64,000 nucleotides of DNA from NCBI RefSeq assembly GCF_000316665.1, contig NC_019678.1, forward strand, positions 7,845,001 through 7,909,000, read 5' to 3'. Made by a program: the position numbers and the translations under genes. The notes under the pieces were generated by a model, which saw nothing but the letters and a program-made list of their open reading frames with translations, ran no database searches and had not been told where the DNA came from. The DNA is from Rivularia sp. PCC 7116. Its GTDB lineage: Bacteria; Cyanobacteriota; Cyanobacteriia; Cyanobacteriales; Nostocaceae. Shown here in pieces: positions 27,193-36,712 of the stretch. Each line of letters opens with the position of its first letter. Position 1 is the first letter of the stretch.

Positions 27193-27678
27193 ATGTCTGC
27201 TACACCCAAATCAAATTACAGCTTGCAAGACAATAAGATAGTAGTGCGTCTCAACTTAAATATTCCTTTAGAGTTTGAGATAGATTTACAAACTATGAGC
27301 CATGCAGAATCTAATCAATTCAACCAAGGGAAAAGCTTAAATTCTGTTATAAATGCCAACTCCGATTTAATTATTGATAAAATAAAGAATGCTGACTTTG
27401 ACCAAAAAATAAAGGTTGTATCGAATGAAACCGCTACTGAAATATTAGATATCCAAAATCCAAAAGAAAAATCGATCGCGCAGATAGAGACAAATATTTT
27501 AAATACATCGATAAATTGTGAAAACCATTTAGGAAGCAATCAAGAAGTTATATACAACACTAGAAAAAGAATAAAAATTTCTATCGCTGACTCTTTGAAT
27601 GATAGTTTTACTATGGCAGTAAATTTAGTAGGAACTATGCTCTTTCTAGGTAAATTAGCTAACTACAGTTGGGAGTAA
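27193..27678 (+). CDS. Hypothetical protein related in part to the twin CECEF proteins
   Basis: 161 aa. The N-terminal part, DNKIVVRLNLNIPLEFEIDLQTM, has the same beta-strand pattern as the CECEF proteins. The middle is charged and probably disordered, and the C-terminal ~30 residues (KISIADSLNDSFTMAVNLVG) are hydrophobic enough for a single membrane association. Function unknown. Start ATG at 27193 follows AAGCAAGGA. It lies 160 bp upstream of the first sigma-like gene. Confidence 0.65.
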   Translation: MSATPKSNYSLQDNKIVVRLNLNIPLEFEIDLQTMSHAESNQFNQGKSLNSVINANSDLIIDKIKNADFDQKIKVVSNETATEILDIQNPKEKSIAQIETNILNTSINCENHLGSNQEVIYNTRKRIKISIADSLNDSFTMAVNLVGTMLFLGKLANYSWE

Positions 27679-27837
27679 TATATATAATAAATAAACTCTT
27701 GTCCTAGAAGTTGATTGTAAATTTTATACTTAATATATTGTAAACAAGAATGTGCGAATTATCTATCTATATCTTGCATAATCACTATATTCTAACATCC
27801 ACATACATAGTAAGACTGTTTGAAAAAGGTATTTTTA

Positions 27838-29298
27838 ATGGGTAATACAGTTACTATGAATGCTTCTTCGAGATATTGGAAAATCTGGCGCATCGATCCT
27901 GCTGCCCAAAGGTTAGGGTATAAACAAGTTCTAGTTACGGCTGCTGAAGATTTTGCACATAGCAAATTTTCTGAAACGAAAGAAGGTGACAAACAAAACA
28001 TTTTATTATCGTGTTTTAACGGTAAAGAAAATGACGTAGAAATAAGAGAAAGAGCTTTGGCAGGTCTTTGTCTTAGATGTTATGTTTCCGAAGTGATACT
28101 GAAAGCATGTAAGAAATTAGACTCTTTGTTTAGCGGTGAAAAGCAATTTACTTATCGAGAATTATTACCCTTTGTTCTTAATGATGACGGACAAAAATTA
28201 ATTGTCTTAGATAAAGATGGTAAAACTCAGCTAACGGTAGATGATAATTCTCAAACTAAAGTTTCACCATACAAGTATTTTTCAGTAACCGTATTGCAAA
28301 CCTTTGATGCCGAATTACAATCTCGCATGAGTTTGGAAAATTGGGTATATTTACAAACGAAACAAAATACCGAATTAAAGAAGTATTTATCCGAGTTTGG
28401 TTTCAAGAATTTAAGTGACTGGGCACTTTTAAATAAAATTAGAAAAAAACAGCTTAAAGATTTATCACAGCAGGAGCGCTACATTGTTGAAGCTTTTCAT
28501 GCAGTTTATCGCCGAGACAGGCAGCAACTAAAAAATAAAGGTAACAAAAAATGTCCCGATCCTAGTTCTGCTCAATTGCAGGAAATGATAATTTATTTGC
28601 AGCAAAAGCCGGTTCGGATTAACACTCCTGTAGAGTTGATGGAACAACTTCAACAAATTGGTTTACAGTTGAGAAGTTACGATATTTGGAGTACTAGAGA
28701 ATCTTTAGATATATACGATGCCGAAAGCGGTAGTTATGCAACAAGACGCGATTTACCGGCATTTTCTGTTGATGAGGTTGATTTAGAACAGCAAGAGTTT
28801 TTACAGTTTCTGCACCTGCACCTGCAAACAGTTTTAACTCAAACAATTGAGCAAGTTATAGAAGCTAATATTCAGAAATTACAGAAGAGTAAAAGATATT
28901 CGCCTTTTGCCCAAAAATATATTCAAGGGTTGTATTTTTATTACTCCGAGGCAATTTCTTTGAAAGAATTAGCGCCTAAATTGGGAATGAGTAGTTGGGA
29001 TCAAGCCAGACGAATTTTAAATCCCGGAGAACTTTTGTCAAAAGTGCGGGCTAAAACAGTAGAGCAGATGTTAGAGGGTATTCTCAAAAAAGCCGCAGAG
29101 AAAGGTTTAACTAAAATTCCACCAGAAGCAAATTATCTGCTGGCGTTAACCGAACAAATCGAATCTTATCTTGACGGGGAAATATTTCAACAAGCTGCTG
29201 AAGAAATTAGAGTTGGAACAAATCGCAAGATGAGTGGTGTATATGCAAACCAACTTCTTGCCTATATTCAACGGTTATTGCCAGAATCCCACGGATAA
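27838..29298 (+). CDS. Divergent sigma-70-like protein, module 1
   Basis: 486 aa from the ATG at 27838 (AAAAAGG upstream); an in-frame TTG at 27820 is less likely. The N-terminus (SSRYWKIWRIDPAAQRLGY) is followed by a helical region and a C-terminal helix-turn-helix typical of sigma region 4: YFYYSEAISLKELAPKLGMS then WDQARRILNPGELLSKVR. The long middle differs from standard group 3/4 sigma factors. Followed 590 bp later by a DUF1822 gene, repeating the order seen in module 2 (46-48 kb). I infer a transcription-factor role for the module; direct sigma activity is unproven. Confidence 0.6.
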   Translation: MGNTVTMNASSRYWKIWRIDPAAQRLGYKQVLVTAAEDFAHSKFSETKEGDKQNILLSCFNGKENDVEIRERALAGLCLRCYVSEVILKACKKLDSLFSGEKQFTYRELLPFVLNDDGQKLIVLDKDGKTQLTVDDNSQTKVSPYKYFSVTVLQTFDAELQSRMSLENWVYLQTKQNTELKKYLSEFGFKNLSDWALLNKIRKKQLKDLSQQERYIVEAFHAVYRRDRQQLKNKGNKKCPDPSSAQLQEMIIYLQQKPVRINTPVELMEQLQQIGLQLRSYDIWSTRESLDIYDAESGSYATRRDLPAFSVDEVDLEQQEFLQFLHLHLQTVLTQTIEQVIEANIQKLQKSKRYSPFAQKYIQGLYFYYSEAISLKELAPKLGMSSWDQARRILNPGELLSKVRAKTVEQMLEGILKKAAEKGLTKIPPEANYLLALTEQIESYLDGEIFQQAAEEIRVGTNRKMSGVYANQLLAYIQRLLPESHG

Positions 29299-29884
29299 AA
29301 TTCGTGGGATTATGGCGTAGATAGCACAGAAACCTATCTGACATCTTATATCCCACCAGAAAATGCGCTTTCTGGTAGGATTATAGTCGTTTTTACCTTT
29401 GATAGAATAATTTTTTTGAGATGGAGAGAAGTTGCCTTGCGGAGGCTCTCGCAGTACGAGCAAACTGAGGAGCATATCTGCTCGCGCAAATCTACTTCAC
29501 TCAAATCAAATATGCTATGAATAGAAATTTTCAGAATTTCGGCAACATATTAATAAAAATACACATAAATCTCTACTTTCAATTGCATATCTACAGTAGC
29601 TGCACGTCTATATAAAAAAGGATGCACTGCTTGCTTCCCCGTGGAAGATTACTGAAAAAATATATGAGATGTTTTCATGCTGTCTGGAGGTTAAAAGCAA
29701 CCGTTTATTTTAGCTCGCACTACAAATGTATAATCCTTAATATCTTGAGGGAAGCAATACTCTTTTGGAAATCTTTTCTTAAAGAAAGAAGGGGGAGCAG
29801 TCAGTGATTTCCTTGATACTATCTTATAAACTGCATAAGTTTTTTAAATTAAAATCTAGTTATCTTTGTACAAGAGGTAAAATC
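29299..29884. other. Intergenic, sigma-like to DUF1822
   Basis: 590 bp, no convincing gene. An imperfect inverted repeat (GAGGCTCTCGCAGTACGAG with GAGGAGCATATCTGCTCGCG) lies at ~29445-29490. A small open frame at 29622-29807 lacks a ribosome binding site. Confidence 0.4.
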
Positions 29885-30967
29885 ATGCCTAACTCAACTT
29901 ATTCTCAAGATTTAAGATTTTTTTTACCAGAAACTGTTTGGTTGGAAACCGAACATTTTGCCTTCGCGAAAGAAATCAGTTCTACCCAAGGCATTAACCA
30001 TAATGATTCTTGGCAAACTTATCTTAATGCATTAGCGATAATTACTTTTGAAGAATGGTTAAAAGAACGCTTACCGAATAAAGTAATTTCTAGAGATACG
30101 GATGTAATTGCTACTGCTGGTAATCTTAAAGTTGATGAGTTCAAATTTTGCGCGATCGCTACCGAGCATGTATTAGATGAAATTGTGAGAATACCGCAAG
30201 AAGTCATCGCAAATCCTGAATTGGCAGCCCATTTTTATGTATTGATTGAGGTATCGGAAGAAGAGGAAGAGGTTGTTATTAGAGGTTTTGTAACTCACAA
30301 GCAGTTGACAGAAATTAAAAGCAATTTAAGATTGTCAGCAGATGAAGGTTGTTATCATATTCCGCTGTCTTTGTTTGATATGGAACCGAGCCATTTGTTA
30401 TTCTATCAGCGTTACGTACAAGCATCGGAATTTGCCGTACCCGTTGTAGGTAATAAAGTTACTCAAATAAGCGAAAATATATCAGAACTTGTCAGCATAA
30501 CCACTACTAGATTAAGCCAATGGCTGCAAGGAGTAATCGATGAAGGTTGGCAAGCAATAGATTCTCTTTCTCAACCACAATTAAGTTTAGCTTTTAGCAC
30601 TAGGAATATTGATAAAAGTGTCAAGAAAGCAAAAATAATTGATTTAGGGATAGATTTAGGTAATAAAAAAGTTGCTTTGTTAGTTCATATATCTCCTGAA
30701 AATTCTATCAACAATCAAGCTTCTGAGTCCAGCCAGGATAAAATTCATGTTTTAGCCCAATTATATCCAATGAATGGAGAAAAATTTCTACCGCAAAATA
30801 CCAAATTACAATTGATTTCTAAAGCAGGCAAAGTTCTCCAAGAAGTCACTTCTAGAATTCAAGATAATTACATTCAGTTGAAACCTTTTAGAGGGGAAGC
30901 TGGGAAAAAATTTAGTATTCAGATAAGTTTGGAAGATGTAATTGTCAAAGAGAATTTTGAACTGTAA
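29885..30967 (+). CDS. DUF1822 family protein, module 1
   Basis: 360 aa from the ATG at 29885, preferred because AGAGG precedes it. Family features: a WLETEHFAFAKEIS N-terminus, IPQEVIANPELAAHFYVLIE, VRGFVTHKQL-like IRGFVTHKQL, and a C-terminal beta-rich part (DLGIDLGNKKVALLVHISPE ... LYPMNGEKFLP ... DNYIQLKPF ... FSIQISLEDVIVKENF). The C-terminal half aligns closely by eye with the protein at 45196-46440. DUF1822 genes occur next to sigma-like and CHAT genes in many cyanobacteria; the function is unknown. Confidence 0.85.
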   Translation: MPNSTYSQDLRFFLPETVWLETEHFAFAKEISSTQGINHNDSWQTYLNALAIITFEEWLKERLPNKVISRDTDVIATAGNLKVDEFKFCAIATEHVLDEIVRIPQEVIANPELAAHFYVLIEVSEEEEEVVIRGFVTHKQLTEIKSNLRLSADEGCYHIPLSLFDMEPSHLLFYQRYVQASEFAVPVVGNKVTQISENISELVSITTTRLSQWLQGVIDEGWQAIDSLSQPQLSLAFSTRNIDKSVKKAKIIDLGIDLGNKKVALLVHISPENSINNQASESSQDKIHVLAQLYPMNGEKFLPQNTKLQLISKAGKVLQEVTSRIQDNYIQLKPFRGEAGKKFSIQISLEDVIVKENFEL

Positions 30968-31153
30968 GTAATGATGCTAGTAATTAGGTATTTGATTGCA
31001 TCATCTCCTATTTTTTATTAATGTGGATGGGAAAAGCAATATTATAAGATGAAATTATAATAGTATGCTAATTTAAATAAGTACAAGATAGGTAAGATAG
31101 ATACAAAATAACTGATATTTAAAATCATTTTAAACAAAAGCAATATCAAATAT

Positions 31154-33994
31154 CTAAAGCCAATTTCCTATTAACACGTAAGGTGCCCAAATTAAAGGCA
31201 ATTCGTTGTTCCGTAAAATCTTAATTTGTGCTTGTTGTAGAGCTTTCGCTTTATTCAGTTTATTCTGTTGCAATTCTTGATAAAATTGATTCATTAATAG
31301 CGCGGTAGATTCATCTTCTACTGCCCATAAAGTAGCTAAAGTACTCCTAGTACCGGCACGAACTGCAATTCCTGAAAGCCCCAAACTTGCTCTTTTATCT
31401 CCATTTGCCGTGTCACAAGCGCTCAAAACCAATAATTCGATATTTTGAGCATCTGCGTTTGTATTAACTTGAAATAATTTATCAAAATCTTTGACTTTGA
31501 GCAGTTTGTTCCAAGTCAAAATATAGGTTTCGTCTGAGTTTGAACTAAAATTACCGTGGGTAGCAATATGAACTATCGTGTATTTCGCAGAATCAATTTG
31601 TTTCTCTAGGTTATTTTCGGTAAAAGATTGATTTAAAAGTTTTTTGCTGCTGGGTATTTGTGATTGAATTTTTTCTAATTCCATCCGTATATTTTGCAAA
31701 GGGCTGAATTGCCGATTGCCAATTAGCCGCTTTTCGCTAACTCCAGCCATAAGCATATTTAATTCTACCTTTTCTAAAGGTTTTGCTTCTAACATTTGTA
31801 AACCTGGAGTTAAAGCAATGGCATATTTTTCAATTAAATATTTTGGTTCTGTTTCCTGGGTTTGATTGTCGTAAAGTACAGCCATCGGTATATTTCTTAA
31901 ATTACCATCTAAGACAAATACCAATGTTTGTATATTGTTCGCTTGCAAGTCTGCTTCTAACGGTTTAATTAACCATTTATATAATTTTCCAGATAGTTCT
32001 TTGACTTTATTTATTTGTTCTGGCTGTCTGAGGCTATACTGTAATTGTTCGATTGTATTTTCAAGCTCCTCTGCTTTCACAAGAGTCGTGTAGTTATTTA
32101 ATTTATTTTTATTAGGTAATTTTAAAATTATTTCCAAACGATTTTGTAAAATAACTGGATAAATGACTGCTGCTGTGGCATCTAGTTTATCAACTACCCT
32201 ATCAACAATCTGTGGCTTAGCTTTCAAACAAACTTCCTGAAAATAATCTTCTATTTCCCTTAATTGTAAAGCTTCAATCACATGGCGAGCTTTATTTATA
32301 CTATTATAACTGATACTATTCTGTGATTTAGACTGAGTAATTTGAGAATTTGTAGGTTGTAAAAGTAAATCAACCAATTGTCTGTATGCTGGTTCAACAT
32401 TATCTCTAAAAGAAAACTGTATATCTGGATTAAGTACGAGTAAATCTCCGCGTAAATTGTTCAAATTATCAACTGCTTGCGAGTAAGAATCTATTGCTTG
32501 GGGGATATTTTTTTGAATTTTATATATATATCCCAACTGCCATTGCCAAAGATAAGCAATGTCCTTTGCTTCTATTCTTAAAGCTAAGTCAATTGCTTTG
32601 TTCGTAAGTTGTTGGGCATCCGCTAAATGATTAGTTTGTAAATATATGCTGCCCAGGGTACCTATTGCATAAGCTTGCAATCTTGTATCTTCTAAAACTT
32701 CCGCTTGTTTAATGGCAGTAGCTAAAATTTGAGCTATATTTTCCCATTCCGGTGCATTCCCAGCACTAGCTTGTTTTAAGAAAAATAAATTTTTCCCTAA
32801 CTTAATTTTAGCTTTAACTGATGTCTTTGATACTGGCAATTGATTGATAATTGATTCTAATTGAGAAGCTAATTTACCGGCTCGATCAAATTCTTTAAGC
32901 TCTATTAATACATTAACTAAATTTAATTGTGCTTTTGCTTGAATTGTGGGTGATGTTGATACTGCTGTAGCCCGCTCGTAAATTTTTGCTGCTTGTTGAT
33001 ATAATTTTATGACCTCTGGCAATATCGGTTTACTGACATAAACTAGCGGTGCTGTCTTTTCAAATAATATTGCGTTTTGTGAAGGCGAACGCAACTGATT
33101 TGCTTTGGCAAATTGAGCATTACCCAGGCTAAGTAAAGTTTCAGCTATTTGAGGAGCAGATTTAATTGTTACCGCGATGTTATAGCTTTGCTGTAAAGTG
33201 TTTAAAGAAGCATCTATTTCCCCAAGATATAGCTGAACATCACCAAAACTCCGCAATGCCGTTACTTTCAGAATCGAAGCTGGTTGTTTATTTACATCCG
33301 GAAGCAAGCCTCTTAAGATTTTAGAAGCTAGTCGATAGCGCCCTAATGCTTGTAAAGCAATGTTTTGATTAATCAAACTACGAATTTTTTCTGGCTGTAA
33401 ATTTTGCTGCTGGTAAATAGCAGCGGCTTGTTTCCAGTTTTCTACTGCTAAAGTTGCTTTTCCTAAAGTTAGTTGTAGATTCGCTTGAATATCTAAAACT
33501 TGAGCAAATATTTTTAGTCTTTGGCTATCATCTTTTCTAGTGGCTTGAATTTCTAATATTTCCCGGCTTTGGGTAATATATTTCAAAGCCATATCGTATT
33601 TCCCAAGCTGTCTATAAGTGCTAGCAATATTGCTAAGTGCAAGAGATTGTTGAAGAGAATTATTTTGTATCTTAAAATTTTCTGCTGCTCGCTTTAAAAC
33701 AGATATAGCTTCTAAATATTTTTCTTCGTCATAAAGTCTTTTCGCTTTTTCTAATAAACTTTGCGGTTTAATATTGTTTTCAGAAAGCCTTACAGGATTA
33801 TGTATATCCCGAGCATCAGCTTTCGGAAGTAAAATCGGAATTAAATTAAATTCCCAAATCGCAGTAAAAATAAAGGCTAAAACAAATAAAAGTATTTTTT
33901 GCAGCCATCTTTGATAAAGTTTAGCAACCCATCGATATATCTTGTTTTTCGCTATAGAATCATATTTTGGCAATTGCATTCCTGTTTTTCCCAC
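31154..33994 (-). CDS. TPR-CHAT protease-like protein
   Basis: 946 aa. A membrane anchor at ~residues 33-53 is followed by ~8 tetratricopeptide-type repeats (residues ~75-520; for example QSLLEKAKRLYDEEKYLEAI) and a C-terminal CHAT domain. The CHAT catalytic pair is visible: His813 in IVHIATHGNF and Cys860 in LVLSACDTANG. CHAT domains are caspase/separase-like peptidases; TPR-CHAT proteins include TPR-CHAT/Csx29 and the heterocyst regulator HetF family. Convergent with the DUF1822 gene. Likely exposed domain is periplasmic if the anchor is a signal anchor; topology is uncertain. Confidence 0.88.
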   Translation of the reverse strand: MGKTGMQLPKYDSIAKNKIYRWVAKLYQRWLQKILLFVLAFIFTAIWEFNLIPILLPKADARDIHNPVRLSENNIKPQSLLEKAKRLYDEEKYLEAISVLKRAAENFKIQNNSLQQSLALSNIASTYRQLGKYDMALKYITQSREILEIQATRKDDSQRLKIFAQVLDIQANLQLTLGKATLAVENWKQAAAIYQQQNLQPEKIRSLINQNIALQALGRYRLASKILRGLLPDVNKQPASILKVTALRSFGDVQLYLGEIDASLNTLQQSYNIAVTIKSAPQIAETLLSLGNAQFAKANQLRSPSQNAILFEKTAPLVYVSKPILPEVIKLYQQAAKIYERATAVSTSPTIQAKAQLNLVNVLIELKEFDRAGKLASQLESIINQLPVSKTSVKAKIKLGKNLFFLKQASAGNAPEWENIAQILATAIKQAEVLEDTRLQAYAIGTLGSIYLQTNHLADAQQLTNKAIDLALRIEAKDIAYLWQWQLGYIYKIQKNIPQAIDSYSQAVDNLNNLRGDLLVLNPDIQFSFRDNVEPAYRQLVDLLLQPTNSQITQSKSQNSISYNSINKARHVIEALQLREIEDYFQEVCLKAKPQIVDRVVDKLDATAAVIYPVILQNRLEIILKLPNKNKLNNYTTLVKAEELENTIEQLQYSLRQPEQINKVKELSGKLYKWLIKPLEADLQANNIQTLVFVLDGNLRNIPMAVLYDNQTQETEPKYLIEKYAIALTPGLQMLEAKPLEKVELNMLMAGVSEKRLIGNRQFSPLQNIRMELEKIQSQIPSSKKLLNQSFTENNLEKQIDSAKYTIVHIATHGNFSSNSDETYILTWNKLLKVKDFDKLFQVNTNADAQNIELLVLSACDTANGDKRASLGLSGIAVRAGTRSTLATLWAVEDESTALLMNQFYQELQQNKLNKAKALQQAQIKILRNNELPLIWAPYVLIGNWL

Positions 33995-34435
33995 TACATG
34001 CGATCGTATATAAAATACTTTGAAACGCTCTCTTATGCCATACCCCGTATTCTGCTGCTACGGATTGGGAGGTGGAAGAGGGGGAAGAGGAGCCACTTGC
34101 GTGCGGAGGCAAAGTGGCGCTTGCCTAGTCTGATTTATCAGACTTAGTTTTTGAGCCTGGGAATTTATTCCAAGGCGGTTTTCAGCGCTAATTAAGAATG
34201 CTGCTGCTCAGTTACCTATCAAAATTCCTTTTTTCTACCCCCTCACCAAGCAATTTTTTAAATTTCCATGGGAGTCGCCTTAAACCAATTATGCAGTCCA
34301 CTGTTTGTAACAATTGTTAAACTCCAAACCGCATAACTCTGCAAACACTTCACCTATAGAATAGATAAGCGACTCTTGCATTCAATTAATTTCTAGTTTG
34401 ACTGGTTTTTAGCGTAAATTGTCAATGATTAAATA
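33995..34435. other. Intergenic with a short dispersed repeat
   Basis: 440 bp. At 34154-34183 GCCTGGGAATTTATTCCAAG then GCGGTT is a small palindromic repeat also found at ~39938-39960 and 59491-59520. The rest has no recognised feature apart from GC-richer sequence with GATTTATCAGAC. Confidence 0.5.
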
Positions 34436-34861
34436 ATGAAAATTTTATTAATTGAACCAGAATTATCCGAATTATCTGATAAGAATAATTTTTTTCAATG
34501 GTTAGAAAATAACGGATTCACTGTATCCGTAGCAGAAAATACCTCCGCTGCTATCTATAAAGCAAAATCCGAACTACCCGATTTAATTATCTGCAATATT
34601 GTCGAGGTAGAACTTGATAATTATTACCTCCCTAAAGCTCTATGCGAATTTCCGACTACGGCAATCATACCTTTAATTTTTGCTATTGATAAAATGACTC
34701 AGGCTAATATTCGCAAAACAATGGAAATGGGCGCTGATGACTGTATTAGCCAATCCTGTACTGAGAAAGAATTATTAAACGCGATCGCAATTCGTTTGGA
34801 TAGACTCGCCTTTATTCGACAGTGGTGTACCATCCAAGCAAGCGAAAACCGATTTGGCTAG
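34436..34861 (+). CDS. Receiver-like domain protein lacking the phospho-acceptor
   Basis: 141 aa, single CheY-like fold: MKILLIEPE (strand 1), PDLIICNIVEVEL (strand 3), IIPLIFAIDKM (strand 4) and MGADDCISQSCTEKELLNAI (end of helix 4 to helix 5). The aspartate that is phosphorylated in receivers is Asn54 here, the Thr/Ser after strand 4 is Ala, and the Lys of strand 5 is missing (ISQS). It should therefore not take phosphate in the normal way; such pseudo-receivers act by protein binding. No output domain and no adjacent kinase. Confidence 0.85.
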   Translation: MKILLIEPELSELSDKNNFFQWLENNGFTVSVAENTSAAIYKAKSELPDLIICNIVEVELDNYYLPKALCEFPTTAIIPLIFAIDKMTQANIRKTMEMGADDCISQSCTEKELLNAIAIRLDRLAFIRQWCTIQASENRFG

Positions 34862-35008
34862 GGGCACAAAGCCTAAATGTAAATCTAGGTAAAAAAGTGT
34901 TACGAAACCAGAGATTTTTAACTATTTTTGCATAATTTAGAAAAATTCCTCCAATACAATAAATAGTATAGAGTCTCTGATAAATTCAGAGGTTTTGAGA
35001 AAAGTTCA

Positions 35009-35458
35009 ATGAAACATTTTGAACTAAATTGTTATGAAAATTATTGTATGTCCTTTGTAATTAAAGGTTTATTTATTATGCGAAACGTCAACAGAGAACA
35101 GCTAGACAATCAAGAAAATAGTTATAGATTCTACAAGTATAGCTCGGCATCTTCCCAATATAATATTTGGGAAAATGATATCGATACATTTTATATCATC
35201 GAAAAACCAAACAAGTTGATATTAGGAAGAAAAACCAATAACGCAAAGTTTTCGGGTAATGAAATATTTCTATGCATTTTAATTTTAGTCATGTTATTAG
35301 TTGGCTTCGGAGGTCAAAGTTGGATAAAAAATAGAACTAGACAAAAATTGATTTATAGCGTTTCCCAGTCTATTGAAGTACACACAAAACCTCACCCCCA
35401 ACCCCTCTCTTTGATAAGAAGAGGGGAGATAAAGCAAAGCTTTATCGGGGTGAGGTAA
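35009..35458 (+). CDS. Single-pass membrane protein, C-terminus made of repeat DNA
   Basis: 149 aa from the first ATG; a start at 35078 (MRNVNRE, preceded by AAAGG) gives 126 aa and may be the real one. One membrane segment (EIFLCILILVMLLVGFGG) follows a polar N-terminal part. The last ~25 residues (KPHPQPLSLIRRGEIKQSF) are encoded by an inverted-repeat element (35391-35457), so the original C-terminus was probably replaced. No homolog recognised. Confidence 0.5.
   Translation: MKHFELNCYENYCMSFVIKGLFIMRNVNREQLDNQENSYRFYKYSSASSQYNIWENDIDTFYIIEKPNKLILGRKTNNAKFSGNEIFLCILILVMLLVGFGGQSWIKNRTRQKLIYSVSQSIEVHTKPHPQPLSLIRRGEIKQSFIGVR
35391..35457. repeat. Hairpin repeat CCTCACCCC...GGGGTGAGG
   Basis: CCTCACCCCCAACCCCTCTC at the left and GGGGTGAGG at the right, with inner CCCTCT/AGAGGGG and AAAGC/GCTTT pairs. 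Related to the expanded copy at 42470-42793 and to 55130-55180. Supplies the 3' end of the preceding coding frame. Confidence 0.6.
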
Positions 35459-35632
35459 TCGCTGTACCTCAGTTGCTTAGGAAACGCTATATGATTTAAC
35501 CCCGCAAAATGAGATTTTGTACCATTCTGAATAAGCCCCCATAAATACGGTTTCTGACCGATTTCATCACTAATATAAGTCGGCGTAAATAAGGCAACTA
35601 TTAAAAATGCCTGAAAAGCCAAAAAAATCAAA

Positions 35633-35720
35633 CTTCTTACTTCTTACTTCTTACTTCTTACTTCTTACTTCTTACTTCTTACTTCTTACTTCTTACTTCT
35701 TACTTCTTACTTCTTACTTC
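35633..35720. repeat. Perfect heptamer tandem repeat (TTCTTAC)n
   Basis: About 12 uninterrupted copies of TTCTTAC, a classic cyanobacterial STRR microsatellite-like array; copy number is likely unstable. Confidence 0.9.
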
Positions 35721-35814
35721 CGCGAAGCGGTACTAGTAAAAGACTCATATTAAGCGATTGCCATCAATAAGCGTATAAATATTTTTTTAACTGACCTACA
35801 ACCATAATAATGTC

Positions 35815-36144
35815 ATGACAAAAACACATAAATCAAAGACAAACTCTAGTGACAATGTAGTTTACTTCATGAAAGATTATGAACACTTAAGAAAAAAATA
35901 TTTGCATCATAAATTTCGCCAACCTAAAAATAAAATTTATCCGCTGCAACAGAAATTTAGGCAGCATAACAATATAAATACTCCAGAAGATAAACCCTAT
36001 TCAACAATCAAACCATTTTTAGTATCTATGGTATTGATATGTACTTGGAGTTTTACCATATTGTTTTTAGCGAAAGTCAGCTATAAATTGCTGCAAGAAA
36101 TTTATCTTTATTCTGCCCAAGAAGTATATCTGCATCGTGAATAG
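35815..36144 (+). CDS. Small single-pass membrane protein
   Basis: 109 aa. A basic, polar N-terminal ~65 residues (KHKSKTNSSDNVVYFMKDYE, RKKYLHHKFRQPKNKIYPLQ) precede one hydrophobic segment (PFLVSMVLICTWSFTILFLA) and a short C-terminus. Similar layout to the gene at 35009. Function unknown and the start has a poor ribosome binding site, so confidence is moderate. Confidence 0.5.
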   Translation: MTKTHKSKTNSSDNVVYFMKDYEHLRKKYLHHKFRQPKNKIYPLQQKFRQHNNINTPEDKPYSTIKPFLVSMVLICTWSFTILFLAKVSYKLLQEIYLYSAQEVYLHRE

Positions 36145-36712
36145 TTTTTGCATCTGTGGGGCTTGGTAAGTATAATTCGTAATTCGTAATTCGTAATTCG
36201 TAATAGGTAATATCATGTCCGGTTAAACAGTTGTCATATCTGTGAGGGCTAAGTAATAAGTAATAAGTAGTAGATAATAACGGGAGCATCTCAATTTTAA
36301 AAATTTACCAAGATTTAGATTGTCATTGCGAGGGTCATGGAATGAAGCGAAGCAATCGCAATAACTATACTTTGCGATTGCTTCGCTTCGCTCGCAATGA
36401 CGAATGATGTTTTTAAACATTTGGGATGCTCCCATAATAACCGCCATCTTTTCATTAAGAGGATGTTTGGGAAGTCATAAATAAAACTCGTAAATCTTAA
36501 TACCATTTCTTTATAAAGATGCGCCGAATTCAGCCCCTGAAGAGGGGCTTCGTTTGTCTAGCCCCACTCTTCCAGAGTGAGGGCTTTTAGCGCAGCCTCA
36601 TACAGAATTGGTATAAGATCCCCCTAAATCCCCCTTTTTTAAGGGGGACTTTAACCCCAATTTTTAAGGGGGGAAGGGGGGATAATCCGAAAGCTGGGCT
36701 AAAAAACAAATA
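36145..36712. repeat. Repeat-filled intergenic region
   Basis: 570 bp of repeats: AATTCGTAATTCGTAATTCG heptamers (36175-36205); a hairpin MITE TCATTGCGAG ... CTCGCAATGA with inner GAAGCGAAGCAATCGC (36323-36400); the TACCA-family MITE copy 2 (36501-36613); and CCCCTAAATCCCCC ... AAGGGGGG (36618-36690). Open frames through it are not genes. Confidence 0.75.
36501..36613. repeat. MITE-like element, TACCA family, copy 2
   Basis: TACCATTTCTTTATAAAGAT and CATACAGAATTGGTA ends; inner palindromes CAGCCCCTGAAGAGGGGCT and CACTCTTCCAGAGTG. Opposite orientation to copy 1. Confidence 0.75.

Noticed and set aside
29622-29807. 61-codon frame upstream of the DUF1822 gene
   Set aside because: No ribosome binding site and no protein-like composition beyond chance.
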